A DNA stretch of 64,000 nt from an uncultured Flavobacteriaceae bacterium (GCA_947501625.1 CANMWN010000001.1:817319-881318); one strand, 5' to 3'; counted from the stretch's first letter, positions 15,575-25,296 are shown. Notes: generated by a model from the letters alone, not told the origin. Numbers and translations are program-made.

Positions 15575-16825
15575 TTACACTAATTTTTTAAAAAGTAAGC
15601 AAGCATTATGACCGCCAAAGCCAAATGTATTACTCATTGCAACCTTTATTTTTCTTTCTTGAGGTTTGTTAAGGGTAAGATTTAGTTTGTCATCAATTTC
15701 TTCATCTTTCGTTGAATGATTGATGGTTGGAGGGATAATTCCTTTATCTATTGCCATAATTGAAGCTATTGCTTCAATAACTCCTGCAGCACCTAAAAGA
15801 TGTCCAGTCATAGATTTTGTAGAATTAATATTAATATTGTATGCGTGTTCTCCAAATACACGTAAAATAGCTTTAGTTTCTGCAATATCACCAAGAGGAG
15901 TAGAAGTACCATGAACATTGATAGCGTCAACATCTTCTGGCTTTAAATTAGCGTCATCTAAACAATTAATCATTACATTCATTGCGCCTAAACCTTCAGG
16001 ATGTGGTGCAGTAATGTGATGAGCATCGGCAGATAAACCACCACCACCTACTTCAGCATATATTTTAGCACCTCTTGCAACAGCGTGCTCGTATTCTTCT
16101 AATATCAAGGCTCCAGCACCTTCACCTAATACAAAACCATCTCTAGTTTGGTCAAAAGGTCTTGAAGCTGTAGCAGGATCTTCATTTCTAGTTGATAATG
16201 CATGCATAGCATTAAATCCACCCATTCCAGCAATAGTTACAGCAGCTTCCGAACCACCTGTAACAAACATGTCAGCTTTTCCTAACCTAATGTAGTTAAA
16301 AGCATCAATAATTGCATTGGCTGAAGAAGCACAAGCAGATACAGTTGTAAAATTAGGGCCTCTAAATCCATGCTTAATAGAAATAAATCCTGGAGCAATA
16401 TCAGCAATCATTTTTGGGATAAAGAAAGGGTTAAATCTTGGAGTACCATCACCTGAAGCAAAATTTAATACTTCATTTTGAAAAGTCTCTAAGCCACCAA
16501 TTCCTGCACCCCAAATTACACCAACTCTATCTAGATTGAGTTTTTCCATATCAATATTAGCATCGGCAATGGCTTCATCAGTTGCTACCATAGCATACTG
16601 AGTGAATTTGTCCATTTTACGAGCTTCTTTTCTATGAATAAAATCATTGACATTGAAGTTTTTCACTTCACATGCAAAACGTGTTTTAAACTTAGAAGCA
16701 TCAAAATGAGTAATAGGAGCAGCTCCGCTGACACCGTTAATTAATCCATTCCAATATTCTTCTAAATTGTTACCTATTGGTGTAAGAGCACCAATTCCTG
16801 TAACTACTACACGTTTTAATTCCAT
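15575..16825 (-). CDS. fabF: Beta-ketoacyl-ACP synthase II
   Basis: A 416-residue elongating condensing enzyme of fatty acid synthesis. The Cys-His-His triad is visible: Cys in TVSACASSANA (near 164), His in NVHGTSTPLGD and His in KSMTGHLLGAAG. It is cotranscribed with acpP upstream and rnc downstream, the standard acpP-fabF-rnc order. Confidence 0.97.
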   Translation of the reverse strand: MELKRVVVTGIGALTPIGNNLEEYWNGLINGVSGAAPITHFDASKFKTRFACEVKNFNVNDFIHRKEARKMDKFTQYAMVATDEAIADANIDMEKLNLDRVGVIWGAGIGGLETFQNEVLNFASGDGTPRFNPFFIPKMIADIAPGFISIKHGFRGPNFTTVSACASSANAIIDAFNYIRLGKADMFVTGGSEAAVTIAGMGGFNAMHALSTRNEDPATASRPFDQTRDGFVLGEGAGALILEEYEHAVARGAKIYAEVGGGGLSADAHHITAPHPEGLGAMNVMINCLDDANLKPEDVDAINVHGTSTPLGDIAETKAILRVFGEHAYNININSTKSMTGHLLGAAGVIEAIASIMAIDKGIIPPTINHSTKDEEIDDKLNLTLNKPQERKIKVAMSNTFGFGGHNACLLFKKLV

Positions 16826-16852
16826 AATTAAGTGTGGTAAAGGTTAGTTAGA

Positions 16853-16885
16853 AATAACTACGAGTAGCATCTACTCGTAGTTATT
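16853..16885 (-). terminator. Intergenic hairpin between acpP and fabF
   Basis: Fifteen perfect base pairs around a 3-base loop (core arms AACTACGAGTAG and CTACTCGTAGTT) lie 12 bases after the acpP stop and 28 bases before the fabF start. The T run after it is weak, so it is more likely a partial terminator or 3'-end stabiliser that leaves acpP mRNA in excess. Confidence 0.6.
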
Positions 16886-16896
16886 ATATAATAAGA

Positions 16897-17133
16897 TTAC
16901 TTATTTGCTTCTTCAATATAGCTTACTGCTTGACCTACAGTTCCAATGTTTTCTGCTTGGTCATCTGGAATTTGAATATCAAATTCTTTTTCGAATTCCA
17001 TGATTAATTCTACTGTGTCTAATGAATCTGCTCCTAAATCGTTAGTGAAGCTTGCTTCAGTAGTTACTTCATTTTCATCAACTCCTAGTTTGTCAACTAT
17101 AATAGCTTTTACTCTTGATGCAATGTCTGACAT
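16897..17133 (-). CDS. acpP: Acyl carrier protein
   Basis: A 78-residue acidic protein. The phosphopantetheine-attachment Ser is in GADSLDTVE. The start at 17133 ([11 protein letters not shown]) is chosen over an upstream in-frame ATG at 17166 because it gives the standard ACP length and because a -7 box lies at 17164..17171. It carries acyl intermediates for FabF and the other FAS II enzymes. Confidence 0.97.
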   Translation of the reverse strand: MSDIASRVKAIIVDKLGVDENEVTTEASFTNDLGADSLDTVELIMEFEKEFDIQIPDDQAENIGTVGQAVSYIEEANK

Positions 17134-17163
17134 AATTTTTAATTTTAAAATTTTAATTCTCGG

Positions 17164-17171
17164 CAAAAATA
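17164..17171 (-). promoter_or_regulatory. Candidate -7 box of the acpP operon
   Basis: On the minus strand TATTTTTG matches TAnnTTTG, 30 bases before the acpP ATG. No good -33 box is present at the expected distance. Confidence 0.35.
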
Positions 17172-17313
17172 AAAAACTTATTTTGGATAATTACATTTAC
17201 CTTGAAAAATGTGAAGTCTAAAATAAAAAAAATAGTTTAATTTTTTAAGTTATTCTTCGTGTTTGTTAATATTTATTCTTTTTTTTGTTACACTACAAAA
17301 CAATAGTAATTAG

Positions 17314-17889
17314 ATGAAACGTATTGTAATTTTTGCTTCTGGTTCCGGAACGAATGCCGAAAATATTATTCGTTTTTTTCAACAATTAGAAATCGCTTCT
17401 GTTGTGTATGTTGTCACTAACAATAAGAATGCCAAAGTATTGGATAGGTGTAAAACATTAAATATCAATTCATTAACGTTTAATAAGGAAGAGTTTCTTG
17501 ACGAAAATAAGTTGCTAAAATTCTTAAAAAAAGAAGCAGATATATTAGTTTTAGCGGGTTTTTTATGGCGTATTCCAGTCTCTATTGTGGAGGCTTTTTC
17601 TAATAAAATTATAAATATTCACCCAGCATTATTACCCAAATATGGTGGTAAAGGAATGTATGGAATGAATGTTCATAAGGCTGTAGTTGCTAATAATGAA
17701 GAGGTAACTGGTATTACAATTCATTATGTAAATGAAAATTATGATGAAGGTGCTATCATATTTCAGGCAAAAACACCAGTTTTACCATCAGATGCTCCTG
17801 AAGATGTTGCTCAAAAAATTCATGAATTGGAATATGAGTATTTTCCAAAAGTGATTTTAGACGTTATTAATTCTAATGAAAATGGCTAA
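17314..17889 (+). CDS. purN: Phosphoribosylglycinamide formyltransferase
   Basis: A 191-residue enzyme transferring a formyl group from 10-formyltetrahydrofolate to GAR in purine synthesis. It begins IVIFASGSGTNAENII, with the catalytic Asn-His in INIHPALLP and the Asp in NYDEGAIIF. The gene is divergent from acpP and overlaps the following RNase H gene. Confidence 0.96.
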   Translation: MKRIVIFASGSGTNAENIIRFFQQLEIASVVYVVTNNKNAKVLDRCKTLNINSLTFNKEEFLDENKLLKFLKKEADILVLAGFLWRIPVSIVEAFSNKIINIHPALLPKYGGKGMYGMNVHKAVVANNEEVTGITIHYVNENYDEGAIIFQAKTPVLPSDAPEDVAQKIHELEYEYFPKVILDVINSNENG

Positions 17890-18520
17890 AAAAAAGTTTT
17901 ATGTTGTTTGGAAAGGGCACAAAACAGGAGTTTTTAACTCTTGGGCTACATGTAAAAAACAGATTGATGGTTTTGTAGGTGCGCAATACAAATCATTTGT
18001 TTCAAAAACTGAAGCTGAAAAGGCTTTGAAAGGAAACTATGCTGACTATGTAGGCAAGGACACTAAAAAAATAAAACTATCGGCAAATGAACAAGCGAAA
18101 TTTGGAAAGCCAAACTTGAATAGTATTGCTGTTGATGGCGCTTGTAACAATAAAGGTTTATCGGAATATCAAGGAGTTTATACCGATACTAAAACTGAGT
18201 TGTTTAAACTTGGCCCATTTAAGGGTGGAAGTAATAATTTAATGGAATTTTTGGCTTTGGTACATGGATTGGCGTATGTAAAGAAGAATAAGTTAGAGTT
18301 GCCTATTTATTCTGATAGTAAAACCGCGATAAGTTGGGTTTGGAAAAAGAAACCAAAAACAACTATAAAAAGAACTAAGGAAAATCAGAAAATTTTTGAA
18401 TTGGTCGATAGAGCCATTGAATGGTTGGAAAAAAATCCTGAAATGATTAGTAATCGAACGATTTTAAAATGGGAAACCAAAGCTTGGGGAGAAATTCCTG
18501 CAGATTTTGGGAGAAAATAA
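17876..18520 (+). CDS. rnhA: Viroplasmin-type ribonuclease H
   Basis: A 214-residue protein with an N-terminal hybrid-binding (caulimovirus VI) domain, FYVVWKGHKTGVFNSW near residues 6-21, and a C-terminal RNase HI domain with acidic residues in AVDGACNNKG, the Glu of LMEFLALVHGL and YSDSKTAI. It degrades the RNA strand of RNA-DNA hybrids. It starts inside the end of purN at 17876, or at ATG 17882. Confidence 0.92.
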   Translation: MKMAKKKFYVVWKGHKTGVFNSWATCKKQIDGFVGAQYKSFVSKTEAEKALKGNYADYVGKDTKKIKLSANEQAKFGKPNLNSIAVDGACNNKGLSEYQGVYTDTKTELFKLGPFKGGSNNLMEFLALVHGLAYVKKNKLELPIYSDSKTAISWVWKKKPKTTIKRTKENQKIFELVDRAIEWLEKNPEMISNRTILKWETKAWGEIPADFGRK

Positions 18521-18524
18521 TAAT

Positions 18525-18557
18525 AAAAAAGGCTAACAAAACTCGTTAGCCTTTTTT
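18525..18557 (+). terminator. Terminator after purN-rnhA
   Basis: The stem AAAAAAGGCTAAC...GTTAGCCTTTTTT lies 5 bases after the rnhA stop. It may also serve the convergent M43 protease gene ending at 18578. Confidence 0.85.
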
Positions 18558-18577
18558 ATATAAATAACTTTTATTAT

Positions 18578-19669
18578 TTATTGAACGAAACTTTCTCTTG
18601 CTCCTCCAGCAGTAAATAAAGCTCTCATTCTATCATTTTGTCCGTTAGTAAACATATACATACAGTCATCATAAACATAATCCATATAGTTCATAGTCAT
18701 ATCGGCAGAACGACAATGTACTGTTGGATATGAAGGACAACCTCCATTACTTCTGTCAGATCTTGGTGTATCATCTACAAAATCATCACGATTACATCTT
18801 CCATCTCCCCAAATATGTCTTAAGTTTAACCAGTGGCCAACTTCATGAGTTCCTGTTCTTCCATCTCCATAAACTCCACCAGTTTCACCAAAGAAACTTT
18901 TTCCAAGTACAACACCATCAGTTGAACTACTTCCTCCTGGGAATTGAGCATACCCTAAAATTTCACCGTTAGAAGTTTGCATTTGATTAACTACCCAAAT
19001 ATTTAAATTATTTGCTGGGTCAGTTACATCAATACCTCCTTGTGAAGCAAATTTCATAGAATCATTAGTTCCCCAATTTGATTGGGAATTTGTTCTTCTG
19101 TTTACACCTGCCAATGTAAATGTAATGTCAACATCAGCAACCAGTCCTGCAAATTCAGCAGGAGCATTTGAAGTATTTGGGTTGTTGTTATTAAAATCCT
19201 CATTAAGAATAGCAATTTGAGAATTAATTTGCGCTTGAGTAACGTCTCCTGAACTGGTTTCAATAATATTTACAATTACAGGAATAGTAATTGAACCAGT
19301 GTAAACTGGATCTCCTCCTCCGTCACCGCCGCCGCCGTTACCGCCGCCGCCATTTCCGTTTCCGTTTCCGTTTCCAGGCTTGTTAGCAATTGCTTTTCTA
19401 GTATGATATTCTATATCATACATTTTACTGTAAAGCATTGGGTTCTTCTTAAGTTTTTCATTTAAAACATTCATTGAATGACATTTTTTCTCATTACTGG
19501 CACTAGCAACTCTAGAAAATTCATCATTTGAAGTTTCTAAATAGAAATCACTCATATCAATATCTTGAACAGATTGAGTTTCTTGTTGGTTTGGAATGTT
19601 TTCATTAGTGTCATCACAAGACACGACAATTGCTGCTATAACAAACAGCATTAATACTACTTTTTTCAT
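18578..19669 (-). CDS. M43-family zinc metalloprotease lipoprotein
   Basis: A 363-residue exported metzincin. A signal peptide with lipobox IVVSC is followed by a pro-like region (to ~95), a glycine/asparagine linker (~98-120), and the catalytic domain with the zinc motif HEVGHWLNLRH (near 276-286) and the Met-turn MNYMDY. This is the cytophagalysin/ulilysin group. No type IX secretion tail is present, so the protein is predicted to be a surface or periplasmic lipoprotein. The linker produces an unusually GC-rich patch at 19313-19378. Confidence 0.9.
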   Translation of the reverse strand: MKKVVLMLFVIAAIVVSCDDTNENIPNQQETQSVQDIDMSDFYLETSNDEFSRVASASNEKKCHSMNVLNEKLKKNPMLYSKMYDIEYHTRKAIANKPGNGNGNGNGGGGNGGGGDGGGDPVYTGSITIPVIVNIIETSSGDVTQAQINSQIAILNEDFNNNNPNTSNAPAEFAGLVADVDITFTLAGVNRRTNSQSNWGTNDSMKFASQGGIDVTDPANNLNIWVVNQMQTSNGEILGYAQFPGGSSSTDGVVLGKSFFGETGGVYGDGRTGTHEVGHWLNLRHIWGDGRCNRDDFVDDTPRSDRSNGGCPSYPTVHCRSADMTMNYMDYVYDDCMYMFTNGQNDRMRALFTAGGARESFVQ

Positions 19670-19869
19670 TTGTAAGTTTTAGTTAAAATGGGTTAAATTT
19701 TGAATAGTCTCAAAAAATGAGATGTGCGAATTTATTAAAATAAATGAATAATAACAAAGAATAATGTAATTTATTAACTTTAATACTATCAAATATATAA
19801 TATTTTAAGATAAAAATAACACTTCCGTAGTGAAGAATACTGGCTTTGTATATTTAGAAAAAGTTTTAT

Positions 19870-19902
19870 AAAAAAAGAAAACCATCAAAACAATTTGATG
19901 GT
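19870..19902 (-). terminator. Terminator after sufS
   Basis: On the minus strand ACCATCAAA...TTTGATGGT forms a 9-bp stem followed by a T-rich tract, 31 bases after the sufS stop. The rest of the 264-base gap to the M43 gene shows only AT-rich DNA that should hold the M43 promoter. Confidence 0.7.
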
Positions 19903-19933
19903 CTATATTCAAAAAAATAAAAAGTGTTTTTTA

Positions 19934-21148
19934 TTAACTCAACATCATTTTAGCCTTTTCAACTGCACTAACAAGCACATCAATTTCTTCAATAGTGTTG
20001 TAAAATGCAAAAGATGCTCTTACTGTTCCAGGAATTTTATAAAAATCCATAATTGGTTGCGCACAATGATGACCTGTTCTTACCGCAACTCCTAACTTGT
20101 CTAAAATAGTTCCAATATCATAAGGATGAACACCTTCGATATTAAAAGAAACTACCGAAGTTTTGTTTTTAGAAGTTCCATAAATCTTTAAGCCTTCAAT
20201 TTCTAATAATTTTTCGGTTGCGTAGTCTAACAGTTTTTGTTCTTGTTCTTGTATGTTCTCAAAACCAATAGCGTTTGCGTAATCTATGGCAACACCAAAT
20301 GCTATTCCGCCTGAAATATTAGGCGTTCCTGCTTCAAATTTGTGAGGCAAATCGGCATAGGTGGTTTTTTCAAACGTTACTTCTTTAATCATTTCTCCAC
20401 CTCCTTGATAAGGTGGTAATTTATTGAGCCACTCCTCTTTTCCATATAAGATTCCAACACCTGTTGGACCATATATTTTATGTGCCGATGCCACATAGAA
20501 ATCGGCATTTAAGGATTGTACATCTGGTTTTATATGAGGACAGGCTTGCGCACCATCTATCAAAACAGCTGCACCAACTTTGTGAGCTATATTTATAATT
20601 TGTTGAATTGGATTTATGGTTCCAAGGGCATTTGAAATATGATTTACAAAGACTAATTTGGTATTGTTAGAAAGTAATTTTTCGTAAGCATCCATTAGCA
20701 ATTCACCATCTTCATTCATTGGAATGACTTTTAGTTTTGCGCCAGTTTTTTCACATAGCATTTGCCAAGGAACTATATTAGAATGATGCTCTAGTGCCGA
20801 AACGATAACTTCATCATCTTTTTTTAAAATCGATGAAAAACCAGTCGCAACAATATTAATACTATGAGTAGTACCAGAAGTAAAAATGATCTCATAAGAT
20901 TGATTAGCATTGAAATGTTTTTGAATCTTTATTCTTGCTTCTTCGTATTTGTCTGTTGCTTCTTGACTCAAAGTATGCACGCCGCGATGTATATTAGCAT
21001 TGTAATTGCTATAATAATCTACAATTGCATCAATTACAACTTGTGGAGTTTGTGAAGTTGCTGCATTGTCAAAATACACCAAAGGTTTTCCATTTACAGT
21101 TCTTTTAAGAATAGGAAAATCATCACGAATTTTTGAAATATCTAGCAT
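19934..21148 (-). CDS. sufS: Cysteine desulfurase SufS
   Basis: A 404-residue PLP enzyme releasing sulfur from cysteine for Fe-S cluster assembly. The PLP Lys is in ASAHKIYGPTG and the catalytic Cys in RTGHHCAQP. Together with sufBCD at 23966-27493 it completes the SUF system, but two plus-strand genes separate them and no sufE is adjacent. It has its own promoter region in the 86-base divergent gap. Confidence 0.96.
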   Translation of the reverse strand: MLDISKIRDDFPILKRTVNGKPLVYFDNAATSQTPQVVIDAIVDYYSNYNANIHRGVHTLSQEATDKYEEARIKIQKHFNANQSYEIIFTSGTTHSINIVATGFSSILKKDDEVIVSALEHHSNIVPWQMLCEKTGAKLKVIPMNEDGELLMDAYEKLLSNNTKLVFVNHISNALGTINPIQQIINIAHKVGAAVLIDGAQACPHIKPDVQSLNADFYVASAHKIYGPTGVGILYGKEEWLNKLPPYQGGGEMIKEVTFEKTTYADLPHKFEAGTPNISGGIAFGVAIDYANAIGFENIQEQEQKLLDYATEKLLEIEGLKIYGTSKNKTSVVSFNIEGVHPYDIGTILDKLGVAVRTGHHCAQPIMDFYKIPGTVRASFAFYNTIEEIDVLVSAVEKAKMMLS

Positions 21149-21234
21149 ACTTATTTTATTAGCCTTAATGATTTACAAAACTACGAAATAAGTGTTATTT
21201 TTGTTAGGAACAATCAATAAACATCATCTTGGCT

Positions 21235-22470
21235 ATGCTAAAAAAAATTCAACACTACTTTTTATTCATTTCTATATCATTATTCATTTTTGGATGTGGA
21301 ACTACGAAGTTGAAAACTCATGACTTTCCAAACAAAAAAGATACTTCAAACAAACCGATAACCTATCAAGAGAAAAAGGAGTACAATATAGACGATACTT
21401 TTTTTGCTGATAATATGTTTGATGCCGCACGATTAAATGCTTTTGATAAGGTGAACGACACTATTATTCAGGTTACAATTCTTCCAGAAAATCAACCTAT
21501 AAATGATAGTCCACATTTTGCATTTAGGATTTGGTCTAGTGATGATAAAGAGGTGAATTTGAAATTAAATTATCCAGTTTCTAAACATAGATATTGGCCT
21601 AAATTAAGTCATGATGGAAAAAATTGGACACCAATAGATAGTACGAAATTTGTGTTGATTGATAGCGGTAAAAATGCCTTATTGAAATTAGAATTAACCA
21701 ATAAAAAATTATGGGTTGCAGCTCAAGAAATACATAATTCTACGGATGCGAAAAATTGGGCTAAGTCGGTTGCCAATCATCTGAATGTAAGATATAGTGT
21801 GATAGGTAAGAGTAAATTAGGTAAAGATTTAATTGCTTTAGATGTTTATGATGGAGATCCAAAAGGAAAAGAAATGATTGTGATTTTGAGTCGTCAACAT
21901 CCACCAGAAGTGACAGGATATTTGGCAATGCAAGCATTTGTTAAAGAAATTTTAGAAAACACAAGATTGTCGAAAGATTTCAGAAAAAAATATAGAGTTT
22001 TAATATTTCCTATGTTAAATCCAGATGGTGTTGACTTAGGTCATTGGCGCCATAATACAGGAGGTATAGACTTAAACAGAGATTGGGCATATTATAGACA
22101 AGATGAAGTAAAAACAGTTGTAAATGCAATTGTTGATGCTGCAAATGAGTTCAAAAACAAGGTAATTTTAGGTCTTGATTTCCATTCTACACAACAAGAT
22201 TTATACTACACATTTCCAGATGAAGTAAAACCTTCAATTTATCCTTTTAAAGATTATTGGTTAGGAGCAATTAACAGTTCAATTGCCGATTATACTCCAG
22301 ATGACAGACCTTATGCTGTAGGAGATCCCATCTCAAAAGGTTGGTTTTATTTACAATTCAATGCCGATTCTATAACCTACGAAATAGGTGATGAGACGTC
22401 TCGGGATTTCATTAAATTAAAAGCCGAAGTTGCAGCACGAGAAATGATGAAATTGTTAATTTTTAAGTAA
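21235..22470 (+). CDS. M14-family zinc carboxypeptidase lipoprotein
   Basis: A 411-residue exported peptidase. The lipobox IFGC follows a signal peptide; the N-terminal ~150 residues form a beta-rich domain, followed by the M14 fold with the zinc ligands HPPE, the NPDGVDLGHWRHN block with GGIDLNRDW, DFHST, and the Glu-bearing ITYEIGDETSRD. ATG at 21235 is preferred over TTG at 21229. It is divergent from sufS and followed 7 bases later by a serine hydrolase. Confidence 0.88.
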   Translation: MLKKIQHYFLFISISLFIFGCGTTKLKTHDFPNKKDTSNKPITYQEKKEYNIDDTFFADNMFDAARLNAFDKVNDTIIQVTILPENQPINDSPHFAFRIWSSDDKEVNLKLNYPVSKHRYWPKLSHDGKNWTPIDSTKFVLIDSGKNALLKLELTNKKLWVAAQEIHNSTDAKNWAKSVANHLNVRYSVIGKSKLGKDLIALDVYDGDPKGKEMIVILSRQHPPEVTGYLAMQAFVKEILENTRLSKDFRKKYRVLIFPMLNPDGVDLGHWRHNTGGIDLNRDWAYYRQDEVKTVVNAIVDAANEFKNKVILGLDFHSTQQDLYYTFPDEVKPSIYPFKDYWLGAINSSIADYTPDDRPYAVGDPISKGWFYLQFNADSITYEIGDETSRDFIKLKAEVAAREMMKLLIFK

Positions 22471-22477
22471 AATTTAG

Positions 22478-23890
22478 ATGAAAAAATTTATCAAATATTT
22501 TTTCCTATTTCTGTTAATAGGATTTAGTTATATTGTTTACACTAATTACCCAAAACTGGTCTTAATTTCAGGGTTTTCAGCAAAGAGTAATGCTTCAGGA
22601 ATCTTTATTGCCGATAGAACTTTGGAGTCAATGGAAGCAAAAGACAATGGTTTTTCTCCTGTTAGTTCTGCAACTAATGAAGTAAACATGGATGAAAAGT
22701 CTGTAGTTTCAAAAGTCTTTGGATTAAAACCAAGGAAAGCGATTTATAGAGAAGGGTTAGGAGCAGTTGTTATCAATAATGATTATGATCCAAAGGCTCC
22801 ATATTTGGTTCCAAAGAGAAATAAAACTCCTAAAAATCTACCATTTCCTTATGGTAATTTGCCTCAAAAAGACACAGTATTTTCAAATGTTGATTATCAA
22901 AAATTAATACAGGTTGTTGATACTTATTTCAAACAAAATACAGAAGACGATACTACACGTTCTTTATTGATAGTTTATAAAAATCAAATTATTGCCGAAA
23001 AATATGCCGATGGATTTGATAAAGATACAAAGATTTTAGGTTGGTCAATGGCAAAAAGTATTGTGAGTACTGTGATTGGTGTTTTAGACCAACAAGGAAA
23101 AATAGATATTCATAGTCCAGCGCCAATAGAGGAGTGGAAGAATGATGAACGCTCTAAAATCACTATCAATAATTTGCTGCAAATGAATTCTGGATTGGAA
23201 TGGGAAGAGGATTACACCAAAATTTCTGATGTAACTAAGATGTTGTATTTAGATAGTGATATGACCATTGCTCAACAAAAGAAATCACTTTCTGGAGAGC
23301 CTAATAAAAGTTGGAATTATTCTTCTGGAACAAGTAATTTACTATCAGGAATTGTAAGAAAACAGTTTGATACACATCAAGAGTATTTAGATTTTTGGTA
23401 TTCTGATTTGATTGACAAGATAGGAATGCACTCTATGATTTTAGAGACCGACTTAGCAGGAAATTATGTTGCTTCATCATATCCTTGGGCAACGACACGA
23501 GATTGGGCTAAATATGGATTGTTGTATTTGAATAAAGGAAATTGGAATGGAGAGCAAATCATAAGTGAAGATTGGGTAAAATATACTGCAACACCTACAA
23601 ATACTTCAGAAGGAATTTATGGAGCACAGTTTTGGCTGAATGCTCAAGGTCATTTACCAGATGTACCGAGAGATATGTTTATGGCTGATGGATATCAAGG
23701 ACAGCGTGTGATGATAATTCCATCTAAAGATTTGGTGGTAGTGAGAACTGGAATTACCTATAGCAAAACTGATGAAAAACTAGAACAAAGAGGCTTAAAA
23801 GAAGGTGAAAATAAAGATGTTGTTGGATATGAATTGGCTAATCAATCGTATAATGATTTGTTGAAGGATATTTTTTCTGCAATAAATTGA
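22478..23890 (+). CDS. Membrane-anchored serine hydrolase (beta-lactamase/class C family)
   Basis: A 470-residue protein with an N-terminal membrane anchor (~4-24), a spacer, and a beta-lactamase-type domain with SMAK (the SxxK nucleophile, near 193) and YSSGTSN (the YxN-like motif). Members hydrolyse D-amino peptides, esters or nylon-type amides, and the substrate here cannot be told. It pairs with the M14 peptidase upstream, suggesting a two-gene peptide-degradation unit in the periplasm. Confidence 0.85.
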   Translation: MKKFIKYFFLFLLIGFSYIVYTNYPKLVLISGFSAKSNASGIFIADRTLESMEAKDNGFSPVSSATNEVNMDEKSVVSKVFGLKPRKAIYREGLGAVVINNDYDPKAPYLVPKRNKTPKNLPFPYGNLPQKDTVFSNVDYQKLIQVVDTYFKQNTEDDTTRSLLIVYKNQIIAEKYADGFDKDTKILGWSMAKSIVSTVIGVLDQQGKIDIHSPAPIEEWKNDERSKITINNLLQMNSGLEWEEDYTKISDVTKMLYLDSDMTIAQQKKSLSGEPNKSWNYSSGTSNLLSGIVRKQFDTHQEYLDFWYSDLIDKIGMHSMILETDLAGNYVASSYPWATTRDWAKYGLLYLNKGNWNGEQIISEDWVKYTATPTNTSEGIYGAQFWLNAQGHLPDVPRDMFMADGYQGQRVMIIPSKDLVVVRTGITYSKTDEKLEQRGLKEGENKDVVGYELANQSYNDLLKDIFSAIN

Positions 23891-23902
23891 TATTAGATTG
23901 TC

Positions 23903-23962
23903 ATTCCTGCGGAAGCAGGAATCCATAATTAATGAAGCCAAGATTCCTGTTTTCACAGGAAT
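23903..23962. repeat. Paired REP-like palindromes between serine hydrolase and sufD
   Basis: Two hairpins of identical design lie 40 bases apart: ATTCCTGC-GGAA-GCAGGAAT (23903..23922) and ATTCCTGT-TTTC-ACAGGAAT (23943..23962). Each has an 8-bp stem and a 4-base loop. The second ends 3 bases before the sufD stop. They resemble the ATTCCTGC...GCAGGAAT extragenic palindromes found in many genomes and may double as terminator for the convergent genes. Confidence 0.75.
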
Positions 23963-23965
23963 TCT

Positions 23966-25288
23966 CTACATCTCAAACCCAAGTTTCACGCCCAATTTAT
24001 TGGCAATCAACTTCGTAATTCTAGATTTTAATTCAGGAATTTTAATTTTTTCAACCACTTCGTTTCCAAAAGCATATAATAATAAGGCTTTGGCTTCTTT
24101 GGCGGGAATACCACGAGATTGCATATAGAATAAGGCACTATCATCTAATTGTCCAATCGTACAACCGTGTGAACATTTTACATCGTCAGCAAAAATTTCT
24201 AGTTGAGGTTTGGCATTAATAGTTGCTTTATCACCAATTAAAATATTATTGTTTTGCTGAAAAGCATTGGTTTTTTGAGCCTCTTGGTCAACAATTACTT
24301 TTCCGTTAAAAACTCCAGTAGAAGCATCATCATAAATACCTTTGTACAACTCAAAACTTTCACAGTTTGGATATTGATGTTTTACAAGTGTATGATTGTC
24401 TACGTGTTGTTTTTTATCAAGTATTGAAATACCATTTAAGTGAGACTCGATATGTTCTCCTTCATGATAAAATTCAAGATTATTACGAGTCAATTTTCCT
24501 CCAAATGAAAAAGTACTAACAGACGCAATACTGTGCTCTTTTTGTTGCACAAAAGTGTTGTCAATCAAAGAAGCATTTTCGTTGTCATTTTGGATTTTGT
24601 AGAAATCCACAATTGCTTTTTTATTGACAAAAATTTCTGTTACAGCATTTGTTAAAACCACATTGTCACTCAAACTTTGATGACGTTCAATGATTTGAAC
24701 ATGTGAGTTTTCTCCAACAACTACTAAATTTCTTGGCTGTAATAAAATTTCTTTCTCATTACCAGTATAGAAATTTACTATTTGAATAGGTCTCGGAAGA
24801 ACTGTATTTTTTGGGATATTTATATAAGCACCTTCGGTAGAAAAAGCAGTATTTAGATTTGTAATACTATTATTTTTATCGGCAATAGTATTGAAATAAT
24901 TGTCTAAAACAATTTTGTATTTAGGTTTCTTTAAAGCAGCAGATAGCAAGCAAATATCGTATCCATCGTGAGTTGTTGATGATAAGAAAGAACTATAAAC
25001 TCCGTCAATAAAAACAACTTTATAAGATTCTATTTCGTGTAAAAAATATTTTTTAACATCTTTAAATTCAATAGCACTTTCGGCTTTTGGAAAAACACTA
25101 TAATCGTGATTTAAAACATTTTTTAAAGAAGTGTATTTCCACTCTTCATCTTTTTTAGTAGGAAAACCTTGCTTTTCAAAAGCAGAAATTGCTTCTGTAC
25201 GAATTGTATGAATATTGGAATCCAAATCAAGTTTACCTTGATTTTCAAAAACCATAAATGATGATATTAATTTTTCTTGTAACTCCAT
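23966..25288 (-). CDS. sufD: Fe-S cluster assembly protein SufD
   Basis: A 440-residue scaffold component of SufBC2D. It begins MELQEKLISSFMVFENQ at 25288; a TTG 21 bases upstream would overlap sufC and is less likely. The C-terminal SufBD beta-helix is recognisable, with KCSHGCTIGQLDDSALFY and SRGIPAKEAKALLLYAF. It is 8 bases downstream of sufC. Confidence 0.96.
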   Translation of the reverse strand: MELQEKLISSFMVFENQGKLDLDSNIHTIRTEAISAFEKQGFPTKKDEEWKYTSLKNVLNHDYSVFPKAESAIEFKDVKKYFLHEIESYKVVFIDGVYSSFLSSTTHDGYDICLLSAALKKPKYKIVLDNYFNTIADKNNSITNLNTAFSTEGAYINIPKNTVLPRPIQIVNFYTGNEKEILLQPRNLVVVGENSHVQIIERHQSLSDNVVLTNAVTEIFVNKKAIVDFYKIQNDNENASLIDNTFVQQKEHSIASVSTFSFGGKLTRNNLEFYHEGEHIESHLNGISILDKKQHVDNHTLVKHQYPNCESFELYKGIYDDASTGVFNGKVIVDQEAQKTNAFQQNNNILIGDKATINAKPQLEIFADDVKCSHGCTIGQLDDSALFYMQSRGIPAKEAKALLLYAFGNEVVEKIKIPELKSRITKLIANKLGVKLGFEM

Positions 25289-25296
25289 TTTCGACA

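Noticed and set aside
19313-19378. GC-rich patch as foreign DNA
   Set aside because: It is explained by GGN codons of the Gly-rich linker in the M43 protease.
23903-23962. CRISPR-like or IS-terminal repeats
   Set aside because: There are only two short palindromes, without spacers, transposase or target duplication; a REP-like element is the simpler reading.
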